Positions 45,262 through 54,530 are shown, counted from the first letter of the stretch. The stretch is 64,000 bases of DNA from an uncultured Odoribacter sp. (GCA_900541415.1 UQJP01000004.1:62001-126000); one strand, 5' to 3'. The notes: generated by a model not told the origin, from the sequence alone. Program-made: numbers and translations.

Positions 45262-45761
45262 TGATGGTTTGCTGGTATGCAGTATATACTTCGTCCAGGG
45301 CAGAAAAGAAAGTAAAAGAACGGTTAGAGCAAGCAGGAATAAATTGTTATTTGCCTTTAAAGACAGAATTTCGGATGTGGAGCAGCCGCAGGAAAAAAGT
45401 TTCTGTTCCGCTTATTCCGGGATATATTTTTGTGCATGTCGGGACAGAGCAGTTTACCGAGGTATTGAATATTGCCGGAGTGGTTTCGTTTTTGAAAGAA
45501 AAAGGGAAGGCAGTTCCTATTCCTGATAAGCAAATCGATCAGCTACGGTTTGTCGAGGGGAATGCGGAAGAGCCTATGGAAATTTCTTTTGAGAAAATTC
45601 CGGTAGGAAGCCTGATAAAAGTGGTACGCGGAAAATTTACAGGTTTTGAAGGTGAATTAATAGAAGTGTCCGGTAAATATAAAATTGTGATACGGTTGGA
45701 GCATTTAGGTTGTGCTTTAATGACGATTTCCGCCAGTTGTGTGGAAAAGGTTAAAGTATGA
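45261..45761 (+). CDS. upxY: UpxY-family transcription antiterminator (NusG paralogue)
   Basis: The ~166-residue protein has a NusG N-terminal domain (CWYAVYTSSRAEKKVKERLE, YLPLKTEFRMWSSRRKKV, PLIPGYIFVH) and a C-terminal KOW-like domain (GSLIKVVRGKFTGFEGELI). In Bacteroides, UpxY proteins are the first genes of capsule operons and let RNA polymerase pass leader terminators. Here it overlaps the pseudouridine synthase stop (TGATG) and precedes the exopolysaccharide locus by 84 bases. No upxZ gene, the usual partner, is present. ATG at 45261 and 45264 are both possible; I chose 45261 because of the coupling. Confidence 0.92.
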   Translation: MMVCWYAVYTSSRAEKKVKERLEQAGINCYLPLKTEFRMWSSRRKKVSVPLIPGYIFVHVGTEQFTEVLNIAGVVSFLKEKGKAVPIPDKQIDQLRFVEGNAEEPMEISFEKIPVGSLIKVVRGKFTGFEGELIEVSGKYKIVIRLEHLGCALMTISASCVEKVKV

Positions 45762-45800
45762 TTTTTTAATGTGCCGATTTTTAAATATTGTTTTTTTCTA

Positions 45801-45808
45801 TATTTTTG
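45801..45808 (+). promoter_or_regulatory. -7 element before the polysaccharide export gene
   Basis: TATTTTTG matches TAnnTTTG and lies 37 bases before the GTG start at 45846. No -33 TTTG is at the usual distance. Confidence 0.5.
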
Positions 45809-45845
45809 TTTGCAAATAGAATGTAGAATTTAAAAGAATTTACAA

Positions 45846-48317
45846 GTGAATAGGTTGTTTTTATTATTGTTTTTTATCTTGTGGTTTGGCGGACTGTATG
45901 CGCAGATGTCGGATGAACAAGTGGTTACTTTGTTGAAAAGTGCGTATAGCCAAGGGTTGAGTGAACAGGAAATCGGAATGCTTCTGGTGCAAAAGGGAGT
46001 AACCCAGGAACAGTTGATGCGTATCAAAAATCGTACTGATAAGCAGGAGAATTTTTCTGACAATTCTTCCACAACTTCCCGGATGCGTACGGTAGCCGGA
46101 GAAGATATGCTGACCGGAACACAGATGAGAAACAAAAATAAGGATCTCTATCCCCAGGGAGCTGATAAACAGGATGCTTTATTGGACTCTTTAGGAAATA
46201 TATTAGGTCAGGATGAACGAAAATTACCGAAAAAGAAAGATAAAGAAGATATAGAGAATCAGGTTTTCGGACGCAGTATTTTTAAGAATGACGCTTTGAC
46301 CTTTGAACCTAATTTGAATGTTGCCACTTCTGATAATTATATTTTGGGGCCTGGGGATGAAGTGATTATTGATGTGTGGGGAGATTCGGAACAAACTGTC
46401 AGGCAGCAAATTACTCCGGACGGTAATATCTGGATCGAGAATTTAGGCCCGGTTTTTTTAAGCGGATTGAAAGTAGGCGAGGCTTCTGCGCATTTAAAGA
46501 AAGAACTTACCCGGATTTATGCTTCTATAGGCAATAACACTACATTTGTAAAGCTTAGCCTGGGGAAAATCAGGAGTATCAAGGTGAATGTCATGGGAGA
46601 AGTTATGGTTCCCGGAACCTATACTCTGCCTTCGCTGGCCACTCTGTTCCATGTTTTGTATAGTGCCGGAGGTGTGAATGATATTGGTTCTTTAAGGAGC
46701 GTGAAAATTAGCAGGGGAGGGAAAGAAATTGCCGATGTCGATATTTATTCTTATCTGTTAAAAGGGAGAAATGATTTGGATATTAGCTTAAAAGACGGTG
46801 ATGTTATTCATGTTTCTCCTTATCGGAATCTGATTTCTTTGAAAGGGAAAGTAAAACGTCCCATGAAATATGAATTGACCGATACTGAAACTCTTCGTGA
46901 TCTATTGGATTATGCCGGAGGGTTTATGGGGGAGGCGTATAAAAATGCCGTGAGGGTTATTCGGAAAAACGGAAAAGGGCATCAGGTGTACAATGTAGAA
47001 GAATCGGATTTTGCAAATTTTGTGATGACAGATGGTGATGAAGTGTCTGTAGACGCAGTGATTCCGCGGTTTGAGAACAAGATCGAAATCCGGGGAGCGA
47101 TCTATCGGGAGGGACTTTATGCTTTGGATAGTAGCATGAAAACTGTTAAACAGTTGATAGAAAAGGCAGAAGGACTTCGGGAAGATGCTTTTTTAAACCG
47201 GGCTGTATTGTACCGTAATAAACCCGACCTGACCCTGGAAACTCAGGCGGTGGATATTGCAGGGATTATGAACGGTTCGGTTGCTGATGTCGATTTACGT
47301 AAGAATGATGTGCTGTATATTCCTTCTATATTTGATTTGAAAGAAGATTATATGATTTCTGTACATGGAGCCGTGGGGTATCCCGGGGTGTATAAATTTG
47401 CAGAAAATATGACCGTTGAAGATTTGATCATTCAGGCCGGAGGATTGAAAGAATCTGCTTCGGTTGTGAAAATCGATATTGCAAGGCGTGTAAAGAACCC
47501 AAAGAGTTTAGAGGTGGGTAATATATGTGCCGAGAGTTACACTGTTACCTTGCAGAATGGCCTGGCTTTGACAAATGGTGGTGAAAGATTTGTTTTGCAG
47601 CCATTTGATGAAGTTTATGTTCGTCATTCTCCCGGTTATCAAATTCAGCAAAACGTGCAAATTACCGGAGAGGCTCTTTTTGCTGGAACTTATGTTTTGC
47701 AGAAAAAAGGAGAAAGGGTTTCCGACTTGATTCAGAAAGCAGGGGGATTGACACCGGAAGCGTATGTAGACGGGGCACGTCTGATGCGTAAGAAAGATTC
47801 TGACGAATTGGCAAGGGAAGAAGCCATGCGAAAATTGTTGAGGCAGACTGGGAAAGATTCTATCGATGCCAATCGGCTCGAAATTCAGGATCATTATATG
47901 GTGGGGATTGATTTGAAAAAAATTATGGCCAATAAAGGGTCGGAATATGATATTGTTTTGCGGGAAGGCGACCATTTGCATATTCCTCAATATACTGGAA
48001 CCGTGAAAATCAGTGGTGCTGTCATGTATCCTAATACCGTGGTATATAATAAGAAAGCCCGATTGAAAAATTACATAGAGCAGGGAGGAGGTTTTGCTGC
48101 CCGTGCTAAGAAACATAAAGTCTTCATTGTATATATGAATGGAACTGTTACGAAGTCAAAGGTATTTGCTAAGGCCAAAGCCGCTCCGGGATGTGAAATC
48201 ATTGTCCCTTTAAAACCTGCGCGTAAAGGAATGGGAGTGGCAGAAATTATGGGGTTGGCTACTTCAACAACTTCAATGGCGGCATTAGTTACTTCTATTA
48301 TTAATTCAACTAAATAA
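45846..48317 (+). CDS. Polysaccharide export outer-membrane protein (OPX, SLBB domains)
   Basis: The 823-residue protein starts with GTG and has a signal peptide (MNRLFLLLFFILWFGGLYAQ) but no lipobox. It has the poly-export domain (LGPGDEVIIDVWG; VNVMGEVMVPGTYTL) followed by about five or six SLBB repeats, each ending in a 'D-V-I-H/L-Y-I-P' strand (for example DGDVIHVSPY, KNDVLYIPSI, EGDHLHIPQY). OPX proteins form the outer-membrane exit for capsular or exopolysaccharide. At 823 residues it is long compared with Wza (~380), as is common in this phylum. It starts the main locus and is followed 12 bases later by wzz. Confidence 0.92.
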   Translation: MNRLFLLLFFILWFGGLYAQMSDEQVVTLLKSAYSQGLSEQEIGMLLVQKGVTQEQLMRIKNRTDKQENFSDNSSTTSRMRTVAGEDMLTGTQMRNKNKDLYPQGADKQDALLDSLGNILGQDERKLPKKKDKEDIENQVFGRSIFKNDALTFEPNLNVATSDNYILGPGDEVIIDVWGDSEQTVRQQITPDGNIWIENLGPVFLSGLKVGEASAHLKKELTRIYASIGNNTTFVKLSLGKIRSIKVNVMGEVMVPGTYTLPSLATLFHVLYSAGGVNDIGSLRSVKISRGGKEIADVDIYSYLLKGRNDLDISLKDGDVIHVSPYRNLISLKGKVKRPMKYELTDTETLRDLLDYAGGFMGEAYKNAVRVIRKNGKGHQVYNVEESDFANFVMTDGDEVSVDAVIPRFENKIEIRGAIYREGLYALDSSMKTVKQLIEKAEGLREDAFLNRAVLYRNKPDLTLETQAVDIAGIMNGSVADVDLRKNDVLYIPSIFDLKEDYMISVHGAVGYPGVYKFAENMTVEDLIIQAGGLKESASVVKIDIARRVKNPKSLEVGNICAESYTVTLQNGLALTNGGERFVLQPFDEVYVRHSPGYQIQQNVQITGEALFAGTYVLQKKGERVSDLIQKAGGLTPEAYVDGARLMRKKDSDELAREEAMRKLLRQTGKDSIDANRLEIQDHYMVGIDLKKIMANKGSEYDIVLREGDHLHIPQYTGTVKISGAVMYPNTVVYNKKARLKNYIEQGGGFAARAKKHKVFIVYMNGTVTKSKVFAKAKAAPGCEIIVPLKPARKGMGVAEIMGLATSTTSMAALVTSIINSTK

Positions 48318-48329
48318 AGCTGAGAAATA

Positions 48330-49487
48330 ATGGCAAAAGATTCTATATCCGGACAAAATTCCGAAGAACAGGAAATTGATTTGCTGGAAATTTTAAGTAG
48401 ACTTTGGCATGAACGTAAGTTTATCTTTAAAGTCACCTTTGTTTTTCTTGTTTTGGGTATTTTGGTGGCTTTGTTCAGTAGTAAAGTTTATACAGCCCAG
48501 TGTTCAATTGTTCCGCAAACCGGCTCTAAAAATGCCGGAGGAAATTTAAGCGGGTTGGCTGCTATGGCCGGCATAAACTTAGGTGGAGGAGAAAGTGGAG
48601 AATTATTATCTCCGAAAATATATTCCATGATTATCAATAGCGTACCTTTTCAAAAGGATTTGATGCAGGTGAAGATAAAGTTTCAGGAGTATGAAGAGCC
48701 TGTGCAATTGTTTGATTATTACACAGATGATAAATATCAGAAATTTTCTTTATTGGGAGTGATCAAGAAATATACCATAGGTTTGCCGGGAGTTGTTATC
48801 GGAGCTTTGAAAGGGAAAGATGAAAAGGACTTGCCGATTGTGGAGGATTCGACCATGATAGAATCTTTATCGGAAAAAGAAAATATTTGTGTAAAGGCGA
48901 TAAAAGCGGCAATTTCTTTTAATTTGAACGAAAAAGAAGGATATTTTATATTGGCAGCCAATATGCCGGAACCTTTGGCTGCTGCTCAATTAGTCGCTGC
49001 CACGCAGAAATTGCTTCAAAAATATGTTACAGCCTTTAAGATTGAGAAGGTTGAGAATAATTTGGAGTTTGTTGAAGGACGTTATCAGGATGCCAAGAAA
49101 GAGTTTGAAGCTAAGCAGCAGGAACTGGCTGCTTTTCGGGATGCTAACCGGAATTTTGCCTTGGAGAAAGCCCGGACTAATGAAGAACGTCTGAAAACAC
49201 AAAGCGATCTTTTGTTCAGTGTTTATAGTGAATTGGCCAAACAACGGGAACAAGCCAATATTCAGGTAAAGGAGACAACGCCAATATTTACGGTAGTTGA
49301 TCCGGTAACAGTGCCCATAGAACGTACAAAACCAAAACGGGGATTGATTTGTATAGCTTTCACTATATTAGGAGGATTTATCGGAATGGGACTGGTGTTG
49401 GTTTTGCCTTTTATTGCTAAGATTTCCGGACATAAAAAATTGGCTAAATGGCTTCCGAAAACTTCTGATATAAAGCTTGATGAATAA
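48330..49487 (+). CDS. Wzz-type chain-length determinant / polysaccharide co-polymerase (first copy)
   Basis: The 385-residue protein has the Wzz layout: cytosolic start (QEIDLLEILSRLWHERKF), TM1 (residues ~30-50), a periplasmic coiled-coil region (FEAKQQELAAFRDANRNF) and TM2 near the C-terminus (GLICIAFTILGGFIGMGLVL) preceded by the Pro-rich PIERTKPKRG. Such proteins set glycan chain length with the polymerase. There is no C-terminal tyrosine kinase domain. It starts 12 bases after the OPX gene and ends at a terminator-like hairpin. Confidence 0.92.
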   Translation: MAKDSISGQNSEEQEIDLLEILSRLWHERKFIFKVTFVFLVLGILVALFSSKVYTAQCSIVPQTGSKNAGGNLSGLAAMAGINLGGGESGELLSPKIYSMIINSVPFQKDLMQVKIKFQEYEEPVQLFDYYTDDKYQKFSLLGVIKKYTIGLPGVVIGALKGKDEKDLPIVEDSTMIESLSEKENICVKAIKAAISFNLNEKEGYFILAANMPEPLAAAQLVAATQKLLQKYVTAFKIEKVENNLEFVEGRYQDAKKEFEAKQQELAAFRDANRNFALEKARTNEERLKTQSDLLFSVYSELAKQREQANIQVKETTPIFTVVDPVTVPIERTKPKRGLICIAFTILGGFIGMGLVLVLPFIAKISGHKKLAKWLPKTSDIKLDE

Positions 49488-49519
49488 AGGCTTGTCTATT
49501 TAAAAGCCAAAAATTATTT

Positions 49520-49566
49520 AAGGTAAAATAGAAAAACATGTATTTCTATTATTACCTTATTTTTTG
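49520..49566 (+). terminator. Terminator-like hairpin between the two wzz genes
   Basis: TAAGGTAA pairs with TTACCTTA and ATAGAAA with TTTCTAT across a small internal loop, with loop AACATGTA, followed by TTTTTT. It lies 32 bases after the first wzz stop and just before the promoter of the second wzz, so it acts inside the locus. Confidence 0.7.
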
Positions 49567-49574
49567 TATCTTTG
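49567..49574 (+). promoter_or_regulatory. -7 element of the second wzz gene
   Basis: TATCTTTG is a match to TAnnTTTG, right after the terminator T-run and 52 bases before the ATG at 49627. Confidence 0.6.
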
Positions 49575-49626
49575 TACCGCTTTTAAAAACGGGAATTTTT
49601 AGAAGACAGAACTAAGTAATATCAGT

Positions 49627-50619
49627 ATGCAAGAACAGGAAATCGATCTTTTGGAGATTATCTATAAATTGTGGAATCGTCGTAAGTTTTTGTTTTTATT
49701 TGTTTTGGTTTTTTCGTTAATCGGAGGAGCTATTGCATTTGTATTGCCTCGTCAATATGTGGCAGACTGTACCTTAGGTTTAGAGGTGGTGGACAATACG
49801 ATGCGGGTAAAACTGGAAGGTTTGTCTGCTGTTCAGAATATGAATATGGGGAATATGAGAGAGGTGCAGGTGGTATCTCCTTCTATGTATCCGAATATTT
49901 TATATAGTGTGCCTTTCCAGAGAGAATTAATACATAAGCGTTTGTTTATGGGAGAGGGGAAGGATTCTGTGTCGTTTTATGAATACTATACTCATAGTAA
50001 ATTTGCAGAAAGTCGACCAGAAAATAGCAGAGGTGTTCAGAATATATCAGACGAGGAGGCGGGATGTATGGCTTATCTGAAAGAGAAAATCATTTTGAAA
50101 GTGGTAGACAGGGACGGATATTTGAAACTTTCAGTTTCAATGCCAGATGCAGAAATGGCGGCTCAAATGGCTCAACAGGCGCAGGAAATGTTGCAGAGAT
50201 ATATTACGGAATTTAAAGTGGCAAAAGTTCAGGCAACTTTAAATTTTATAGAGGAGCGCTATACGGAGGTTAAGCAAGAATTAGAAGCTAAGCAGCAGGC
50301 TTTGATGACTTTTCGGGAAAAAAATAAAAACAATACTCTTGCAAAAGAAGGTGAGGAAAAGATATTGAACAATGAATACGAACTTTTTTTTAATTTGTAT
50401 GCGGATATTGTCCGGCAACGGGAACAAGCCCGTATGCTGGTGAAAGAAAATATTCCCGTACTTACAGTGATTGAGCCTGTTGTGTTGCCTTCCTCTCCTG
50501 CAAAACCCAATAGGATGTTAATTATCGCTGTTACTATATTAATTGGTGGTTTGGTCGGTTGTTGTTGGGTTCTGTTATCCTCATCTTATCGGGGATGGAA
50601 AAATAGGCAACAAAATTAA
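49627..50619 (+). CDS. Wzz-type chain-length determinant (second copy)
   Basis: The 330-residue protein is a paralogue of the gene before it: QEIDLLEIIYKLWNRRKF, TM1 at about residues 20-42, EAKQQALMTFREKNKNN coiled coil, and TM2 (MLIIAVTILIGGLVGCCWVLL). It is shorter by ~55 residues and lacks the Gly-rich insert. Two chain regulators in one locus could give two chain-length classes or a hetero-oligomer. It has its own promoter and is followed by a hairpin at 50651-50683. Confidence 0.9.
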   Translation: MQEQEIDLLEIIYKLWNRRKFLFLFVLVFSLIGGAIAFVLPRQYVADCTLGLEVVDNTMRVKLEGLSAVQNMNMGNMREVQVVSPSMYPNILYSVPFQRELIHKRLFMGEGKDSVSFYEYYTHSKFAESRPENSRGVQNISDEEAGCMAYLKEKIILKVVDRDGYLKLSVSMPDAEMAAQMAQQAQEMLQRYITEFKVAKVQATLNFIEERYTEVKQELEAKQQALMTFREKNKNNTLAKEGEEKILNNEYELFFNLYADIVRQREQARMLVKENIPVLTVIEPVVLPSSPAKPNRMLIIAVTILIGGLVGCCWVLLSSSYRGWKNRQQN

Positions 50620-50650
50620 TCGTATATTTTTAGTTTTATGTTTTGAATTG

Positions 50651-50683
50651 AGGGCCAGGTTGATAACATTGGCCTTTATTTTG
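50651..50683 (+). terminator. Terminator-like hairpin after the second wzz gene
   Basis: AGGGCCA (50651-50657) pairs with TGGCCTT (50670-50676), with an inner GTT/AAC pairing, followed by a T-rich tract. It lies 32 bases after the second wzz stop. Confidence 0.6.
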
Positions 50684-50856
50684 TATTTTATTGTAGTTAT
50701 TATAATTTTTATATTTTTACGCAATGATTATTCAATGAATGATTGGGGAATAATGATGTGATAAAACACTTATTTCTTAGTATTCAGTGGAATAATTGTA
50801 CTTGAAAAATTATTATTTTTTTATCCGGAAAATAACGATTATATAACAAAACTGTG

Positions 50857-50864
50857 TATTTTTG
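50857..50864 (+). promoter_or_regulatory. -7 element of the WecA-like gene
   Basis: TATTTTTG matches TAnnTTTG and lies 42 bases before the ATG at 50907. Confidence 0.6.
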
Positions 50865-50906
50865 CAAAAATAGAATAATAGATAGGTTGTAATAAATAGG
50901 AATAAG

Positions 50907-51986
50907 ATGCTAAGTTTATTGTCGGACGAATTAAGATTGGTATTATCCATGACAGTTGCTCTGTTAATTGGCTGGAATATTCGTATGCCGGTTTTTAAGA
51001 TGGCGATTCTTAAGGATTTTGTGGACAAGCCCAATCAACGTTCTTCCCATAAGGGGAGTATACCTAACATTGGAGGTATTGTTGTTTTTTTGGCATTTTT
51101 ATGTTCTTTTCTGTTGTTTGCAAGGTTCTCGCAAAGGGTTGAATTTCAGTATATTCTTTTAGGATCTATTCTTATTTTTCTCATTGGGATATATGATGAT
51201 CTTTTAGAAATCTCACCTCGAAAGAAGGTGAAGGGAGAGATGTTAGGGGTATTGGTGTTGTTAGTGGGAGGAGGTTTTTATCTTACCAATTTGCATGGGT
51301 TATTCGGAATTTATGAAATAACCCCCTGGATAGGTTTACCTTTGACTTTCATCGGACTTGTCGGTTTGATCAATGCCATAAATTTGATTGACGGTATCGA
51401 TGGTTTATGTTCCGGGATTGCTTTAATGGATTGTTTGTTTTTCGGGATATGGTTTTATCTCTGTGGCAATATAGAATATGCTTTGCTGTGTGGTGTTTTG
51501 AGTGCTGCGATTATTCCTTTCTTTTTCATTAATGTGTTCGGAAAACGTTCCAAAATGTTTATGGGGGATTCAGGTGCTTTAATGGTGGGATTTCTTTTAG
51601 GAGTGATGGCCATTAAATTTTGTGAGGTAGATGTTCAGATAGACGGTGGTTGTGCAGTAAAGGCTGCTCCAGCCGTTGTTTTCAGCATATTAGCTATTCC
51701 GGTTTTAGATACTTTGCGGCTATTCGCTTCCCGGTGGATGCGCGGTAAGTCCCCCTTTGCTCCGGATAAACGTCATTTCCATCATAAATTGTTAGTGATT
51801 TATAAGGGAGTGCATAAAAAGGCGACTTTTACTCTTTTGTTTTTAAACTTTCTGTTTATCATGTTGGGAATTATAGGACGTAACTGGCCCAATGAATTAT
51901 TGATTTTGTCGGATATAGTCCTTTTTATCCTTTTGTTTTATGTTGTAAACCTTCTGGCAAAGCGAATGCAAGTTAAGAATGCCTGA
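50907..51986 (+). CDS. WecA/MraY-family undecaprenyl-phosphate sugar-1-phosphate transferase
   Basis: The 359-residue protein has about ten membrane helices and the family motifs IYDDLLEISPRKK, NLIDGIDGLC, FMGDSGALMVGF and HFHHKL. It moves a sugar-1-phosphate, likely HexNAc-1-P, from a UDP sugar to undecaprenyl phosphate and so starts a repeat unit of the exopolysaccharide or O-antigen. The donor cannot be told from sequence. It has its own promoter and is followed by a long structured terminator-like element. Confidence 0.92.
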   Translation: MLSLLSDELRLVLSMTVALLIGWNIRMPVFKMAILKDFVDKPNQRSSHKGSIPNIGGIVVFLAFLCSFLLFARFSQRVEFQYILLGSILIFLIGIYDDLLEISPRKKVKGEMLGVLVLLVGGGFYLTNLHGLFGIYEITPWIGLPLTFIGLVGLINAINLIDGIDGLCSGIALMDCLFFGIWFYLCGNIEYALLCGVLSAAIIPFFFINVFGKRSKMFMGDSGALMVGFLLGVMAIKFCEVDVQIDGGCAVKAAPAVVFSILAIPVLDTLRLFASRWMRGKSPFAPDKRHFHHKLLVIYKGVHKKATFTLLFLNFLFIMLGIIGRNWPNELLILSDIVLFILLFYVVNLLAKRMQVKNA

Positions 51987-51993
51987 TAGAAAG

Positions 51994-52074
51994 GCAGTAG
52001 CTTCTCGATCTATTCCTGTTCGTTTTATATTTTGAACGGGGAAAGAATAGGTTGAAGTCTGACTGCAATTTTTT
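51994..52074 (+). terminator. Long structured terminator/attenuator between the WecA-like gene and rfbA
   Basis: Four consecutive stem blocks fit into one long imperfect hairpin: GCAGT/ACTGC, GCTTC/GAAGT, CTATTC/GAATAG and CTGTTC/GAACGG, with a 12-base A/T-rich loop, followed by AATTTTTTATT. It starts 8 bases after the WecA-like stop codon and no promoter is seen between it and rfbA. Confidence 0.6.
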
Positions 52075-52155
52075 ATTGGAATAGTTCCCGCAGGATTGAT
52101 TTGTAATTCAAAGATCTGGAAAAATAGTAATGAAATAAAAATCGTGAATAGATAT

Positions 52156-53028
52156 ATGAAAGGAATTGTATTGGCCGGTGGTTCCGGAACACGTTTATAT
52201 CCGATAACGAAAGGAGTATCCAAACAATTATTACCGATCTACGATAAACCGATGGTTTATTATCCTATTTCGGTGTTGATGCTTGCCGGAATCCGGGATA
52301 TTTTGATTATCTCAACTCCTCAGGACTTGCCCGGTTTTCAGCGCTTGCTGGGAGACGGTTCCGATTACGGGGTGAATTTTACTTATGCGGAACAGCCCAG
52401 TCCCGATGGTTTGGCGCAAGCGTTTATCATTGGAAAAGAATTTATCGGTGAGGATGCGGTTTGTTTGGTATTGGGAGATAATATTTTTTACGGACAGAGT
52501 TTTTCCCGGATGCTGGAAGAGGCTGTAACGACTGCCGAAAAGGAAAGGAAAGCAACCGTATTCGGTTACTATGTGAATGATCCGGAACGTTATGGGGTGG
52601 CTGAATTCGATGCAGAGGGTAATGTGTTGAGCATAGAGGAGAAACCTGCCTCCCCGAAATCTAATTATGCTGTTGTCGGGTTGTATTTTTATCCGAATAA
52701 AGTGGTAGATGTCGCTTCTCAAATTAAGCCTTCCGCCCGTGGTGAATTGGAAATAACAACGGTGAATCAGGAGTTTCTGAAAGAGGGTGAATTAAAAGTT
52801 CAATTGCTGGGACGTGGATTTGCCTGGTTGGATACAGGTACGCACGATTCCTTGTCGGAAGCTTCTACTTTTGTTGAAGTCATTGAAAAAAGACAGGGGT
52901 TGAAGGTTTCCTGTTTAGAGGAGATCGCTTATAAAAAAGGGTGGATTACCAAAGAGCGGTTGCGGGAATTGGCCGACCCTTTGAAAAAGAACCAATACGG
53001 ACAATATTTATTGAAGATGATCGATTGA
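52156..53028 (+). CDS. rfbA: Glucose-1-phosphate thymidylyltransferase
   Basis: The 290-residue protein has the RmlA nucleotide-binding start MKGIVLAGGSGTRLYPIT, with LLPIYDKPMVYYPI and LGDNIFYG. It joins dTTP and glucose-1-phosphate to give dTDP-glucose, the first step of dTDP-L-rhamnose synthesis. The open frame begins at 52096 but the conserved start is the ATG at 52156. rfbC follows after 28 bases and rfbD and rfbB follow in order. Confidence 0.97.
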   Translation: MKGIVLAGGSGTRLYPITKGVSKQLLPIYDKPMVYYPISVLMLAGIRDILIISTPQDLPGFQRLLGDGSDYGVNFTYAEQPSPDGLAQAFIIGKEFIGEDAVCLVLGDNIFYGQSFSRMLEEAVTTAEKERKATVFGYYVNDPERYGVAEFDAEGNVLSIEEKPASPKSNYAVVGLYFYPNKVVDVASQIKPSARGELEITTVNQEFLKEGELKVQLLGRGFAWLDTGTHDSLSEASTFVEVIEKRQGLKVSCLEEIAYKKGWITKERLRELADPLKKNQYGQYLLKMID

Positions 53029-53056
53029 GTGAAGGAGTGATTAAAATAATGCAGAC

Positions 53057-53608
53057 ATGGAAGTGATTAAAACGCCGATAGAAGGAGTTGTTATTTTGGA
53101 ACCGAAGGTATTCGGGGATGAGAGAGGATATTTTTTTGAAAGTTTTTCACAAAGAGAGTTTGAAGAAAAGGTTTGTAAGACGATTTTTGTACAGGACAAT
53201 GAATCGAAATCGTCTTATGGGGTGCTGAGAGGATTACACTATCAGTTGCCACCTTATACCCAGGCTAAATTAGTACGGGTTGTGAAAGGGAAAGTTTTGG
53301 ATGTGGTGGTGGATCTTCGTAAAAATTCGGCCACCTTCGGAAAGCATGTGGCTGTGGAACTGTCGGAGGAGAATAGGCGGCAGTTTTTTGTACCCAGGGG
53401 ATTTGCACATGGTTTCGTGGTATTGAGCGAGGAAGTTATATTTCAATATAAATGTGATAACTATTATGCGCCCGGTCATGAAGGAGGGATTCGTTTCGAC
53501 GATCCGGCTTTGGGTATTGACTGGAAAATTCCGGTAGAGGATATGATTTTGTCGGAAAAGGATTTAAAGCATAAGGGGATTGCTGAAAGTTTTGTGTTTG
53601 AAAATTGA
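53057..53608 (+). CDS. rfbC: dTDP-4-dehydrorhamnose 3,5-epimerase
   Basis: The 183-residue cupin-fold protein has the RmlC motif RGLHYQLPP with the catalytic His, and VVVDLRKNSATFG and FVPRGFAHGFVVL. It epimerises carbons 3 and 5 of dTDP-4-keto-6-deoxyglucose. Length is normal (E. coli, 185). Confidence 0.96.
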   Translation: MEVIKTPIEGVVILEPKVFGDERGYFFESFSQREFEEKVCKTIFVQDNESKSSYGVLRGLHYQLPPYTQAKLVRVVKGKVLDVVVDLRKNSATFGKHVAVELSEENRRQFFVPRGFAHGFVVLSEEVIFQYKCDNYYAPGHEGGIRFDDPALGIDWKIPVEDMILSEKDLKHKGIAESFVFEN

Positions 53609-53663
53609 CCTTAAGGTTGAGGGGGGAACGCGTTGAGAAATAAAAAAGAACAGAGTATTTAGT

Positions 53664-54530
53664 ATGGCAAATATATTAGTAACGGGAGCCAATGGACAAT
53701 TGGGGTCGGAATTACGGAAGATCGGATTTACTGCTTTGGATGAAGTGTTTTTTACAGATGTCGCCGAGCTGGATATTACGAGTTATGAAGCTGTGGCAAA
53801 GTTTGTGGAAGAGCACGACATTGATACGATCATTAATTGCGCCGCTTATACAGCCGTGGACAAAGCAGAGGATGAACCGGAATTGGCTGCAAAAATCAAT
53901 ACAGAGGCCGTAGCCAATTTAGCGAAAGTGGCTAATAAGCAAGATTGCCTTCTGATACACGTTTCTACGGATTATGTGTTTAACGGAATGGGAGAGAAAC
54001 CTTATACCGAAAAGAATAATCCGTGCCCTGTGAGTGTATATGGAAAAACGAAACTGGCCGGGGAAGAAGCTATAAAGAAGTCCGGCTGTTTACATATTAT
54101 TATCCGTACGGCCTGGTTGTATTCCACATTCGGTAACAATTTTGTGAAAACAATACTGCGTTTAGCGGGGGAACGTCCGGAGCTGACCGTCGTGTCCGAC
54201 CAGGTGGGAAGTCCTACCTATGCAGAAGACCTTGCCCGTGCCATCGTGACCATTATGGAAGATGATAACCGGGGAATGTGTGAGGGAATTTATCATTTTT
54301 CCGATGAAGGAGTGTGTTCATGGTATGATTTCGCTTGTGAAATTGTCCGGATAAGCGGTTTGCCTTGCCAGGTGAAACCCGTGACCACTGCCGAATATCC
54401 TACAAAGACGCGGCGACCTGCCTATTCTGTGCTGGATAAGACCAAAATCAAACAAACGTTTGGGGTGTCTGTTCCCCATTGGCAGGAATCTTTGGCAGCC
54501 TGTATGAAAGAACTGATGGCCGATAAATAA
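53664..54530 (+). CDS. rfbD: dTDP-4-dehydrorhamnose reductase
   Basis: The 288-residue SDR has the dinucleotide-binding GANGQLGSEL and the catalytic YGKTK motif (VYGKTKLAGEEA), with Thr/Ser before it in VSTDYVF. It reduces the 4-keto sugar to dTDP-L-rhamnose using NAD(P)H. The genes lie in the order A-C-D-B. Confidence 0.96.
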   Translation: MANILVTGANGQLGSELRKIGFTALDEVFFTDVAELDITSYEAVAKFVEEHDIDTIINCAAYTAVDKAEDEPELAAKINTEAVANLAKVANKQDCLLIHVSTDYVFNGMGEKPYTEKNNPCPVSVYGKTKLAGEEAIKKSGCLHIIIRTAWLYSTFGNNFVKTILRLAGERPELTVVSDQVGSPTYAEDLARAIVTIMEDDNRGMCEGIYHFSDEGVCSWYDFACEIVRISGLPCQVKPVTTAEYPTKTRRPAYSVLDKTKIKQTFGVSVPHWQESLAACMKELMADK

